Origin: Artemia franciscana
Lineage: Eukaryota; Arthropoda; Branchiopoda; Anostraca; Artemiidae
Direction of reading: 5' to 3'
DNA: 64,000 bases
Assembly: GCF_032884065.1 (NCBI RefSeq)
Contig: NC_088883.1
Coordinates: forward strand, 22,563,637 to 22,627,636
Positions within the stretch are counted from its first letter, which is position 1; each line of letters opens with the position of its first letter. The translations under genes were made by a program, and so were the position numbers. Shown here in pieces: positions 24,590 to 34,879 of this stretch. A model generated the notes under the pieces. That model saw only the letters and a list, made by a program, of their open reading frames with translations, had not been told where the DNA came from and searched no databases.

Positions 24590-25668
24590 TACCAGGTCTG
24601 AGACCTGAGATATTTTATATTTAAGGAAATTTTATATTTAGAAGGATCTTGTTCTTCAGAGCTCTTATTTTAAATCTCTAGTGACATTGGGGGAGTTGGA
24701 GGGGGAAACTAGAAATCTTGGAAAACGTAAAAATTGAGGTATCTTATGCATGGATGATCGGATCTTAATGAAACTTGATATATAAAAAGATCCTATGTCT
24801 CATACGTTCTATTTTCAATTAGAATGGGATCCAGGGACATAGGGGGCTGGAGGGGGAAAACAGAAATCTTGGAAACCAGAAATCTAGGAAAACGCTTAGA
24901 GTGGAGAGATCGGGATGAAACTTGATAAGAAGAATAATCACAAGTTCTAGTTACGTATATTGACATAACTGAACGGATTCAGTCTCTTGGGGGAGTTTGG
25001 GGGGATATGTTAATTTGGAAAAAAATAGAAAAATTGTGGTATTTTCAACTTAAGATCTGTTGACCTGATTTTAAGGAAATTTTATATTTAGAGGGAACTC
25101 ATGTCTCAGAGCTCTTATTTTGAATCCCGACCAGATTTGGTGACACTGGAGGGAATTGGAGAGGGAAACCGAAATCTTGGAGAATGCTTAGATCAGAGAG
25201 ATTGGGATGAAACGTAATGGATAGAATAAGCAAATGTTGTAGATATATTACTGACATAACCGGACTGAATCCGCTCTCTTTGAGGGAGTTGGGGGAGTCT
25301 AGTGCTTTGGCGAGTTTGGTGCTTCTGGTCGTGCTAGGATGGTCAAAATTGGTAGGTGTGTCAGGGACCTGTACAAATTGTCTTGATAAAGCTGTTTCTC
25401 CCGATTCGACCGTCTGAGGGAGGGGGGGGGGGCTGAAGGGAGAGGTAAATTTTAGAAAAAATGAGGTATTTTTAACTTACCAGTGGGTGATCGGATCTTG
25501 ATGAATTTAGATATTTAAGAGGTTGTTGTGTCTCAGAGCTCTTATTTTGAATCCCGACCGCCATTAAGCCTCTGATTTTACTTTTAAATCAATCTGTTGA
25601 TTCTTAAAATTTTGTTAAAGCTTATACCATATGAGCTCTTGGCTCTTCCGACCTTGTCACAAGTGCCA
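24590..25668 (+). mobile_element. G-rich tandem-unit element, left-truncated, third in copy A
   Basis: About three to four ~300-bp units lead to the standard right end CAAGTGCCA at 25660-25668, followed by TA. The TGGCACTTGG left end is missing; the array begins abruptly after the transposon relic. Confidence 0.6.
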
Positions 25669-26583
25669 TATGAGCTCTTAGCTCTTGTTTCAAAACAAGT
25701 GTTTAATATTAAAAATACAGGTATATTTGAATCGTGAAATATACATATATTTCTGGGAAGGGGCTAGGTTGGAAGGCTACCCTCATTCCATATGTACCTG
25801 AATTCCAAGTGAAATGTATGAATGTTGTCTGAATCAAAGATATCAGACAACATATTCCTAAGCTGTGTGATGATGTAAACAAATGCTCCTAAGCTGTGTG
25901 ATGATATTGTGTCTGCATTTTGTAATTCTTTTTTCTTACCTAAATTTTATCTTTTCAGGACCCATTTTGGGGCCAGTACCCAAAGCATGGTACTATGGTA
26001 TTTCTTGGGTTCGTCTGCAGGCATGTTTTGTATAATGTAGCACATTAGGTTTCTAATTAGCACATTAATGTAGCACATTAGGTTTCTATTAGGTTTAATT
26101 CTATTAGGTATTCTATTAGGTTATCAATTAGGTTTCTCAATAGTTTATGGTTTTAGATAGTGATATTGAGTTATGGAGTGTTCTTGGTACGGAAAAATAT
26201 TCCCTTGAATTTTTCCTTTTTTTCCTCATTTTTTGGGCTAAAAAAACTGAATGTTCGAAGAGATCACCTAGTCGACGACGCACTAGCAATTGTAAGTAAA
26301 GACAGTTTACTATCAATATACGCAAGACCTAACTCAAATGCTTTTACCTATAATTTGGTTTCACAAAAATTCTGATTATCTATCTAAGGCTTCCAATAGA
26401 AATGGATAATTTCAGATTTTTAAGTCATAGACAGAGACAGCTTATGCTTAGGCACTCTTAAAGTGTACGTACAGCTGCTGACTTTAAAGTAAGAGTACTG
26501 ACAAACCTGTGGGTTATTTGGGTGGTGCCCTCCCTGCAGGTATATCTTTGGACCTTTTGATCATTCTAAGGGAAGTGGCCAAT
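25669..26583. other. AT-rich spacer with ATTAGGTTTCT repeats
   Basis: At 26036-26140 the motif ATTAGGTTTCT and the shorter CTATTAGGT recur about eight times in a degenerate array, and again at 55545-55650. A duplicated CTAAGCTGTGTGATGAT lies near 25860 and 25890. No gene was recognised. The copy B counterpart is 55178-56092. Confidence 0.6.
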
Positions 26584-26711
26584 TCAAACCTTTGATTTTG
26601 TGCAGTAGAGGGTTGCTGTGTCCCAGTAACAAAAAGGGTACTGTAGGAGGGCTTCTGCTTTTTTAGTACTTTTGGCTGTTAAAACATTAAGAGTATCTTC
26701 AATTTCATTGG

Positions 26712-27105
26712 CGAGTATTTCACACCTTATATGACAGTTCTTTTCTATGATATTTTTCAATATATATTTGTTTTTAACCATTTACACGGTTTCAATATAG
26801 TTGTACCAAAGTCCAACGTTTCAATCTTTTTTTCTTTAGCTATTTTAATGTTTGGTCACAGGAAACAAACAGACATATGTGTACTTCATTCATATACAAA
26901 CTTTGGTGTCTTTAACCTAGCATTGGTGTCTTAACTGTCCTAATCAAGCAATTAGCATGCCAGAGCTGAAATAGAGCAGAACCAGAGAGAGAGTTGTCAC
27001 ACAACCAAAGTTGTCACTAGAACACAATTCATCCAGTTGAACTCTACTTAAATATATTCAAAATCAGCATTAAAAGGTGATTCTTTTGATGTAGTGATAT
27101 TTAAA
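26712..27105 (-). repeat. Arm 2 of a ~390-bp inverted repeat pair
   Basis: It is the inverse of 22190-22577. A short minus-strand frame just upstream (26584-26781) has no recognised domain. Confidence 0.8.
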
Positions 27106-27121
27106 TGTAGTGATAATTTAC

Positions 27122-27642
27122 ATATTGTACCATGAGAGATTTATAGAACATAAGTTATATAAAAGACATGATTATAAAGTTGTTAATACACTAAAATAAT
27201 CATAGAAAGGCATCAGTCTGATTGATTATAAATGGGAATTATTTAAATTTTATTGGTATCATGGCTAAAGAGATGGCTGAAAACTAGTAGAGAACAAGCC
27301 ATGCACATATTGGGCTAAATTTGATTCCCCATCCTCTGAATTATCTGGGTTGTAGCAGTAGCTAGCAACATAGTAAGAGGCAATCAGGCAATTCATGCCA
27401 AGTTCCTGCCTGGGATCTGGGTCGTGTCCTAAAGTTTTTAAAAGCTACTCGATTTCTTTGCTTTTTGAATATGGGTATGAAAAATCTTAATCTTAAGACG
27501 GTATTCATTACTGCCATAGCATCGGGTCGTCGAAGGACTGCATTATTTCATTAGTTCTAGACATTCAAGGTAGACCTTGAATGTGTAGAACTGCATTATA
27601 TTGATTAAACTTTATTAACTGATGTATGTTTTTAATTCGCAG
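27122..27642 (+). repeat. Direct repeat block 1 (intron end before the 76-nt exon)
   Basis: It is about 96% identical by eye to 28673-29197, from TACCATGAGAGATTTATAGA through TTTTTAATTCGCAG. Homology fades exactly at the 3' splice site. Copy B holds a single chimeric block at about 56634-57161. Confidence 0.88.
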
Positions 27643-27718
27643 TTTGAGTGAAGATTCTGGTTGCTGTGGTCCCACCAAGTACTTTGGACCAAATTATCAA
27701 CCATCATGGCTGGAAAGA
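27643..27718 (+). CDS. Internal exon of an unidentified gene (copy A only)
   Basis: The 76-nt exon sits between an acceptor (TTTTTAATTCGCAG) and a consensus donor (AGA|GTAAGT). One base completes the incoming codon, then 25 codons follow, including SEDSGCCGPTKYFGPNYQPS, and it ends in phase 0. The only open frame fits both splice sites. I do not recognise the protein. A CG...P.WL.R pattern recalls the start of organic-anion transporters, but that is too short to claim. It shares its incoming phase, and the sequence just upstream, with the glutamate-rich exon at 29198. Its outgoing phase 0 does not fit that exon, so the two would be alternatives rather than neighbours in one transcript. Confidence 0.5.
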
Positions 27719-27777
27719 GTAAGTAATTGTTTACTTAATGAATTGCTTACGTTTGCTTTTTAACTTCTTAATTCATC

Positions 27778-27800
27778 GTTAGTTCAAATCTTGAACTAAC
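27778..27800. other. 10-bp perfect palindrome at a broken element end
   Basis: GTTAGTTCAA and TTGAACTAAC flank ATC. It lies exactly where a minus-oriented TGGCACTTG element breaks off. Confidence 0.7.
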
Positions 27801-27966
27801 GGGTCCCTAATACGCCTGATACTAGTCGGGTCCCTGATACGCCTGCCAAATTTCATCGTCCTAGCTTACCTGGAAGTGCCTAAAGTAGCAAACCGGGACC
27901 GACCGACAGACAGACAGACCGACAGGATTTGCTTTCTATATGTCACTTGGTTAATACCAAGTGCCA
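27801..27966 (-). mobile_element. Truncated, inverted copy of the TGGCACTTG element end
   Basis: Reverse-complemented, it starts TGGCACTTGGTATTAACCAA at 27966, abutting TA, followed by the GTCTGTCTGTC run and the GCTACTTTAGGCACTTCCAG segment typical of the left end. About 165 bp are kept. The broken end carries a 27-bp-spaced duplication of CGGGTCCCT(A/G)ATACGCCTG. Confidence 0.75.
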
Positions 27967-28110
27967 TAAAAACACTGATATGGGTATGCTACTATCCATC
28001 ATACAGCTAATATAAAATAGCATAGTTTATATATAGAGAAAAAATCCTCAATTAGTCATTACTGATGGCTAAGATTGATGAAATCATATATACAAGAATC
28101 TTGAAATTTT

Positions 28111-28338
28111 CCAACCAGTTGGCTATTGGATCTCATCTCTATTTAAATTTCAGCCTGAATTAGTCAACTAGTTTGCAAATAATCGAATTTTTTAGGCTAT
28201 ACGCTATTAAATTAGCTAACTAGTTGGCTATTAACATCAAGCAAACTATTATAAACTTTGGTTTAAAATGGCTAACTAGTCAGCTATCAATAAAGTTTTT
28301 AAAGTTTCAAATGTATAGATTAGCCAACCAGTTGGCTA
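28111..28338. repeat. Cluster of five palindromic sites at ~52-bp spacing
   Basis: Sites at 28111-28122, 28165-28175, 28213-28230, 28270-28286 and 28321-28338 all resemble TAGCCAACYAGTTGGCTA, a near-perfect dyad. Spacings are about 54, 48, 57 and 51 bp with AT-rich, mostly dissimilar spacers. It is present only in the copy A-specific interval. It could be a protein-binding array or a decayed minisatellite. Confidence 0.65.
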
Positions 28339-28440
28339 TTAAAAACTCCTTAATAAATTTCTTTCTAATAAATATCTTAATAAACTCTCCTCAAACTCCT
28401 TAACAGATTTAAATGTCCTAAATCGTATTGTTTGAGGATT

Positions 28441-28521
28441 TTTCTCTCTTTTGTACGTCCTACCCTTGAATACGCTTGTCCTCTTTGGCATCCTGGCATC
28501 TCCAATGATTATTGTACCTAG
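28441..28521 (+). pseudogene. LINE ORF2 fragment (post-RT region)
   Basis: The frame reads FVRPTLEYACPLWHPGIS and then stops. This is the well-known segment after the reverse transcriptase palm of jockey/CR1-like LINE ORF2 proteins (YVRPxLEYACPVWHPGL). Related coding traces precede it in another frame from about 28350, so the fragment is frameshifted. It is unrelated in position to the LINE tail at 9128. Confidence 0.7.
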
Positions 28522-28672
28522 GATTATAGTTAAGAACAAATTCAAGCCTAAAGGAACTGAACCCTGTGGTTCATTCATATTATCTTCATTATTTTAGCTA
28601 TGATGTAACTAAAACGAGTTTGTTTTTTTAATTTTAACTTTAAATTCAATATATGTAAAAATGTATATATTG

Positions 28673-29197
28673 TAACATGAGAGATTTATAGAACATAAGT
28701 TACATAAAAGACATGATTATAAAGTTGTTAATACACTAAAATAATCATAGAAAGGGATCAGTCTGATTAATTATAAATGCGAATTATTTAAATTTTATTG
28801 GTATCATGGCTATAGAGATGGCTGGAAACTAGTAAAGAACAAGCCATGCACATATTGAGCTAAATTTGATTCTCCATCCTCTGAATTATCTGGGTTGTAG
28901 CAGTAGCTAGCAACCTAGTAAGAGGCAATCAGGCAATTCATGCAAAGTTCTTGCCTGGGATCTGGGTCGTGTCCTAAAGTTTTTAAAAGCTACTCGATTT
29001 CTTTGCTTTTTGAATATGGGTATGAAAAATCTTAATCTTAAGACGGTATTCATTACTGCCATAGCATCAGGTCGTCGAAGGACTGCATTATTCCATTAGT
29101 TCTAGACATTCAAGGTAGACCTTGAATGTCTAGGAATGTGTAGAACTGCATTATATTGATTAAACTTTATTAGCTGATGCATGTTTTTAATTCGCAG
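28673..29197 (+). repeat. Direct repeat block 2 (intron end before the Glu-rich exon)
   Basis: It is the partner of 27122-27642 at an offset of 1545 bp, and again ends at TTCGCAG. It contains AGACATTCAAGGTAGACCTT, a palindromic segment (ATTCAAGGT/ACCTTGAAT). Confidence 0.88.
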
Positions 29198-29306
29198 GCG
29201 AAGTGAAAAAGAGGAGGAGGAGGTGGCAGAAGAGGAAGAGGAGGTAGAAGATGAGGAGGAGACAGAAGATGAGGAGCGGAAAGAACAGGTTTATTTTGGA
29301 AAATGA
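29198..29306 (+). pseudogene. Glutamate-rich exon, shortened and frame-shifted (copy A)
   Basis: After the TTCGCAG acceptor, G completes a codon and CGA AGT GAA opens RSEKEEEEVAEEEEEVEDEE. Relative to copy B an 88-bp segment inside the acidic run is missing. Since 88 is not a multiple of three, the frame changes and stops at 29304-29306. If the donor is ACAG|GTTTAT at 29288, the outgoing phase also changes. Replication slippage in the GAGGAG run is the likely cause. Confidence 0.55.
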
Positions 29307-29990
29307 TATATAAATTGCTCTTCAGATATTTACGCTTTGTTTAAGATACAATCCTAGCCCATTATATGAAAATGAGAATTGATTAATTCAGGAAAAAGTT
29401 ATACGGTACAGAAACATAAAAATGAGGATGATTCTGTACTTTCCTTTGGATATGGGTGTAGAATAGTATAGGGCGATAATTTGATTGAACGATATATTGA
29501 TGTTATTGCTTTCAACATTTCTAATAACATTTTTGCTCAGTTTAATTTTAGAGTTTGGCAAAAATAAATAACAAAATTTGTAATTAAAGAGTATTTTGCA
29601 TCTTTTTTCCAATTTTGAATAAAATGAAAAAGACTTCCATTTCCTGAATGAACATTACAAAAACCCTGATTTGGAATTAGTCGGGTTCAGGATAAAGAAA
29701 AATAAGTTACTGGCTATTTTTGGCTATTTAAATATGCAACATGTCAATATTTTCCCCTGAGAATCGGTTCAGCCTCCCAGAAATTAAGGAAAGAATTTTT
29801 TTTGTTCAACTGAAAGCAAGGAGCAACATTAAAACTTAAAAGAACATAAATTTTCCCGTATATGAAGGGGATAGCCCCTCCTCAAACCTCGCTCTTCACG
29901 CCAAAGTTTATTTTGTATATCAAGACTCTTATTAACCTGCTCATGTGTTTCAGGTATTGTGTTTAAATAATTGGCACACAAGAGTTGTGT
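29307..29990. other. AT-rich flank with a half fold-back repeat
   Basis: The segment 29815-29915 (GGGGATAGCCCCTCCTCAAA) is a half-copy of the fold-back family. CACACAAGAGTTGTGTG at about 29976-29990 is a 7-bp palindrome abutting the next transposon fragment. A 74-codon minus-strand frame (29388-29612) has no recognised domain. The copy B counterpart is 57397-58044. Confidence 0.5.
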
Positions 29991-31220
29991 GCTCATCAAC
30001 TATCATTGTCTGACTGATAATGTGCCTTCACACAGTAAAAAAATACGAGTAAGGAATCTCTCAAAGACTTAAAGTTTTAATAATGGTCCTAAAATGGGGT
30101 CAAAAAACAAAATAAAAAATGAGGCTTGGATCACAAAAGTTGAAATACCCATTATATTCTATCCTAGTTGCTTAATTAATGACCATCATTGCAGTGATAT
30201 ATCTAAGGAATAAGAAATATGATATCTTGTATGTGGGTAGGGATGCAGCATTGTATTTTGTGGTGGACAGTGGGTCATTCCTTGTCAAGTCAATGAGGTC
30301 ATGACACCCACCTCTTTAGATTTTGATGAAACTGGGCTCAATAATTTTATTTGCAATCCTATTGATAAATACCAAATTTTATTTCTCTATCTCTTAGTTT
30401 TTTTTTCTACAAATTTCTTAATTTTCCTCATTTATGCAATTTTAGGCCTTGGATTTTGTGACTTGCAATGTAACTTGTAGCTTAAAAAATAATATCTTGA
30501 AAACTATTAAAAGCTGGCAGCAGGTTCTGGAGGGTGAAGAAATAGAATTTCAGCATCTTCTTCTTCATGAAACACAGTTTTAACAAGTCCAAAGTACCAC
30601 TTTCCATTGTATTTTGCAGCCACATAATGGTTTAAAGATGTAGCAGAATAAAAAAAAACAACATTAGAGTGGGATTAGGACTATCAGTAGTCCTCCTTAT
30701 TCAATTTGATTTGTATTTAGTGGTTTGAAATAATGGAAAAATTTAAAAATCACGATTTAAAAATTGTGACTAACTCCAATCTGAAAGCTTCAGCATTTTT
30801 TTTTCAATAAAGTGAAAGTTTATTTTTTCAGTGTTGACTTTACAAAAATCATAAACTGCAGTCGCTGTCTTATTTGATTTGCATCTGAAAGTTAAAAGGC
30901 TGGCTTTTAAAAAAAATTCTCTTAACAGTTCCCCTCAAGCCAACACATATTGATTTCCTGTGGCTTGTTGCAAAGAATGAATGTTTGGCTTTCATACCAA
31001 AGTCTTCATGATGGTTTGTTAGGTTTTTGAAACTATTTCTATTTTTGTATTGACCAGCACAGCCGTAAGTGAAATAATGAACTTGGTTTATTTTGGGATG
31101 ATTTTCTTTCAGCCATTTCGAAATTTCTTTTTGTATGTAATTCACAAAACAAGTGTCATGTTGTATATCATCACTTATGAAGCAATGGCTGGAAGTTAAA
31201 AGTTTATCATCCTTTTCAAA
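29991..31220 (-). pseudogene. Second fragment of the same DDE transposon, C-terminal half (copy A)
   Basis: It starts at the same GCTCATCAACTATCATTGTC as the fragment at 20937 and matches it for about 1.2 kb. It includes the core at 31145-30870 (FTYGCAGQYKNR, FFATSHRKSICVGLRGTV) and the WYFGLVKTVFHEEEDAEI-type tail near 30610-30500. The shared GCTCATCAAC border suggests the element's 3' end. It lacks the N-terminal half and leaves the shared sequence after TATATCATCACTTATG. The Tyr at the usual Asp position is again present. Confidence 0.7.
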
Positions 31221-31297
31221 CAGTTTGTGGTAAATTTGATTTCAAAGGATTTCAATAAAAGGGGTACCAGAATTGATAATAAGTAAAATACGCTTAG

Positions 31298-31298
<1 letters not shown>

Positions 31299-31335
<37 letters not shown>
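31299..31335. repeat. (TA)n microsatellite
   Basis: About 18 TA units follow CTTAGC. The copy B tract at 59351-59403 has about 26. A tyrosine/isoleucine frame across the latter is an artefact of the repeat. Confidence 0.95.
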
Positions 31336-31338
<3 letters not shown>

Positions 31339-32704
31339 ATAATATATTAGTTCTTCATCACTTTTTCGATGGTTTTATCTCCGTGGGGCTCTTAGAAAAT
31401 GTAAATTTTTTAAATCACACCTTATCTACCCATGAAAGTTTTTGCCCAGAAAATTTCTTTTCCGCCAAAAACTAATCCATGCTACCCCCGCCCCTCCTTA
31501 GGTAGTGCTCATTTTCACATTTAGTATTTATCTTGTATTGACTAATTCAGTTTTAAGGAACACATTTGTATCTGTGCTTTTCCTATATCACAAAATGTTC
31601 CAGGAAAGTCTAAAAGGATTTGTTAATAGCAAGCATAATTACATGTGAAGAAAAAAGGTCTTGACCAGACATTACAACCATCTTGAGGTTTTCGCTCTTG
31701 TAATGTATTTAGCCAGTCTTCAAAATTTATCTTTTTATACATTTTTTAGTTCGGAAAAACATATTGTCTATTGTCTGCAAATGATTGACTTTTCTTTTCT
31801 TTTCTAGATAATGAAGTAGGTGGGCAGTAAATTACGGAACTCTCTGTATAAGCCTGTTCTCTGTTGCATTCGTCCTTTTGTGTATAGACGCTTATTTTTA
31901 CATAAAAAGACAGTGCAGCAGAACTGGTTTCTTAAAATTTTAAAGTTTAAATAAAAAAAAACAAGGGTTCTAAACCTCAAGTTAAATAGAATCTCAGTAA
32001 AATTCGCGTATATTTTTTTTTTGCTCCCCTTTTTATATTTTACTAAAAAAAATAGAACCCTCAAAAAATTTCTAATCAATTTTGCTTCAATTTTTTGCTC
32101 ATCCTTCACCTAACGAATTTACTGCTCATTGAAGCTGTGCAATTATGTGGCCTCTGCTCCTGACAAAGAACCTCTTCCTGACTCAACATACAACAACATT
32201 TTTTTATTTTATATTTTAATATAAATTTAATCAATAAAATATTGTTTCTTTGTATTCTTGCAAACTGCTTGTTGTTCTTAGAGCTAGGGATAGTTCATAG
32301 GGACGGAGTACAAGGTAGAGAAAATTAAAATAAATACATAACTATGTTTATCAAAACAATTTATGAAGAGCACTTACTATACACGAACAACTATTGTATA
32401 CTTTCAACTTTAAGCATCCCCTTTTAAGAAGGGGATGCCATGAAGGAAAAGTGATATTGTGGTTATGTTTCAAAAACAGTTTCGACAGACCTATTTTGGG
32501 CCCACCATTTTATATTTGCGGATTAATGCTAAACTTAAAAAATGTAGCTAGGACTTTTTTATATATAGAGTGAACCTGATAAAAGTAGGAAAGGGGATCT
32601 TGCTTGTCCAAAAACCCCAATGCTAAGGTTTACTGTATCTATATGCTTACTAATGGCGAAGTAATAATCATAAAATGACTAAAATGATTCATTCTTTCGA
32701 AAAA

Positions 32705-32975
32705 TGGCTCTCGGAAAACTTCAAAAATGGCTCTCATCTCTTTACTTTCTTCACTATTCTGTGGATAAGTATGAAGCAAACAGTGAAACCCTTTTAAAAT
32801 ATTCTTGTGCTTTAAGAGACGTTCTTCTATAAAGTTTTATACTTTCAATCCAGAAGATGAATAAGTTAATTCTTTAAAATTGTTCTGTGCTTTCGGCTGA
32901 GACATTTCTTCTGTGTATCTGCCTGTCTACAATCCTTGTAAAACTAATTGTAGTTCCATTCAATTTGGCCAAATT
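32705..32975 (-). pseudogene. hAT relic remnant, copy B
   Basis: Only the RQIHRR and EERLLKHKNILKGF segments survive. The rest, including the ERSF and dimerisation motifs seen in copy A, is removed by the deletion whose scar lies at about 32700-32732. The same remnant is in copy C at about 60772-61045. Confidence 0.65.
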
Positions 32976-33332
32976 TCCATTCAATTTGGCCGAAGAAAAT
33001 AAAATCAGTGAAAAATAGAATGTTAAACTTTATTTTGCCGTGGGGGGAGGGAAGGTGTCAGCACGCCATAAGTTGAACACCTTACGAATCGTGCATGTTG
33101 TTTCAATATCTCTGGCGGGGTGTCCATATTGCTGATGGACGGGTTCTCTTTAGTAACAAACGTAGTGAGAGCCAATTCAAGTTTTGTTCCACTTTCTTTT
33201 TGTAGCTCTTTAATGTTAACAATGTTTGATATAGCAACAGGGCCCTTGACTGATACCTAGTGCTTTGCTCAATCTTTGACAAAATTTTTTAAGGCCTACT
33301 ACCGCTCTATCTTGATAGGTCCATAGAACTTG

Positions 33333-33337
<5 letters not shown>

Positions 33338-33382
<45 letters not shown>
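33338..33382. repeat. Poly-T tract, T45
   Basis: The same site has T25 in copy A (3977-4001) and an interrupted T run in copy C (61406-61443). Confidence 0.95.
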
Positions 33383-34440
33383 CTTTACCGAACTAAGTAT
33401 TTATAGTATACATTACAATATAATACTCTTCTGATCTTGTCAAGTGCCTGACAAAAGGTTCTTTAGAAGGGCAGTCCAGTAGACGTGAACCAAATATACC
33501 CTCGTTCAAAATTTGATTCAATCCAAATTTCAATTTTCAACCCATCAACTAACAGTGGTCCCCCAATTACCTAAAAAAAATTCACATAATACCAATCTAT
33601 TAGCTATATACAAGTTCATAATTTTTCCTTTTTCGATTTCAAACACCATAATTAGTAGTTGCCCTGAAAAATTAAAAAAGTACACCAGCTTTGCCTGAAA
33701 AACTTTATTGAAGACACGGCTGAATGTGAAAATTGCCTTTGCTTTTGAAATTTATTCTGCTTTTCAACTGGCTGCAAACTACCACGTTTTCTTATATTTT
33801 CTCATGCTGTCGATAAATGAGTTTCTTAAATTGAAATTGCTGGAACTCAAATAAGGAGAAATAATATGTAAAAATATTGTACAGATATGTAAGTTTCTGA
33901 ACCGTCTCTGTTTGACATTACGGGAGAATAAGGACACGGAAAAAAAACGAAGCTATCCACAGCAAAAAAGAAAATAATAATTTTGCAAAAAAAAATCTTA
34001 TTTGAGCCATGATTTCAATGAGGCTTTTTCAGGAAAAGACTTCGCGCTTCTGATTTTTATTTTTTATTTTTTCTTAGCAACTAAGCGGATTTGAAAATTG
34101 TTTCCACTCAACCAATTTTGCCTAAGAAAGCTATAATAAAGAAAGGTCAGTACTTGGAATTCTATTTTTTTTTTCTTTTGTTGTCCTGTTGCCTTGCATT
34201 GTCTTGCTTCGCCTGCTTGGTCTCTGAACTTATTTAAGAAAACGCTCTAGTATGTTACTTTAAAAATCTAACCCAAAATACTACTCGAACCTTATTAGAA
34301 ACTATATAGGATTAATCAAAATATAGCTTATGCTTTGTATACAAAATATTTTGTTGCCAAACTCCAATTCAGCTCAGGTTCGTTTTGATGGAAATTGGCA
34401 TTAGGGCATTGTCAATAGTCCTTATCGAATTTGCTTGTTA

Positions 34441-34879
34441 TGGCACTTGGTATTAACCAAGTGACATATAGCTATCGCCAATTCTGTCGGTCTGTCTTTC
34501 TGTCGGTCCCGGTTTTGCTACTTTAGGCACTTTCAGGTAAGCTAGGACGATGAAATTTGGCAAGCGTATCAGGGACCGGACCAGATTAAATTAGAAATAG
34601 TCGTTTTCCCGATTTGACCATCTGGGGGGTGGGGGCCGGTTAATTCGCAAAAAATAGAAAAAAAATGAAGTATTTTGAACTTATGAGTGGGTGATTGGAT
34701 CTTAATGAATTTTGATATTTAGAAGGACCCCGTGACTCAGAGCTCTTATTTTAAATCCTGACCGGCATTAAGCCTCTGATTTTCCTTTTAAATCAATCTA
34801 TTGATTCTTAGAATTTTGTTAGAGCTCATACCGTATGATCTCTTGGCTCTTAGCTCTTCTCGCCTCGTCACAAGTGCCA
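34441..34879 (+). mobile_element. TA-flanked G-rich element, collapsed form (439 bp, copy B)
   Basis: Both ends (TGGCACTTGGTATTAACCAA and CAAGTGCCA) and both flanking TA dinucleotides are intact. Only one internal unit remains, versus about eight in copy A. The junction falls within GGATCTTAATGAA, a motif shared by all units, so 1.9 kb was lost by recombination between units. Confidence 0.75.

Larger units (their letters stand above)
1..31889 (+). repeat. Tandem segmental duplication, copy A (left-truncated by window)
   Basis: The first bases of the window recur at 31890 and again at 59958, giving unit lengths of 31889 and 28068 bp. Long stretches align almost base for base, for example 13309-13598 with 44028-44317, where I count 3 differences in 290. 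Against copy B, copy A has extra sequence at 809-3355, about 5321-7199, 20267-21533 and a 1545-bp direct-repeat interval near 27122-29197. It lacks sequence present in B at 36018-37231, 39394-39463, about 40545-40865, 41050-42686 and 57242-57329. The summed indels account for the length difference. Whether this is a true tandem array or joined haplotypes cannot be settled by reading alone. Confidence 0.93.

Noticed and set aside
27643-27718. Naming the 76-nt exon as an organic-anion transporter
   Set aside because: Twenty-five residues with a loose CG...P.WL.R pattern are not enough, and no neighbouring exon supports it.
28111-28338. CRISPR-like array
   Set aside because: Repeats are palindromes of about 12-18 bp with varied sequence and there is no cas gene. 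The context is eukaryotic.
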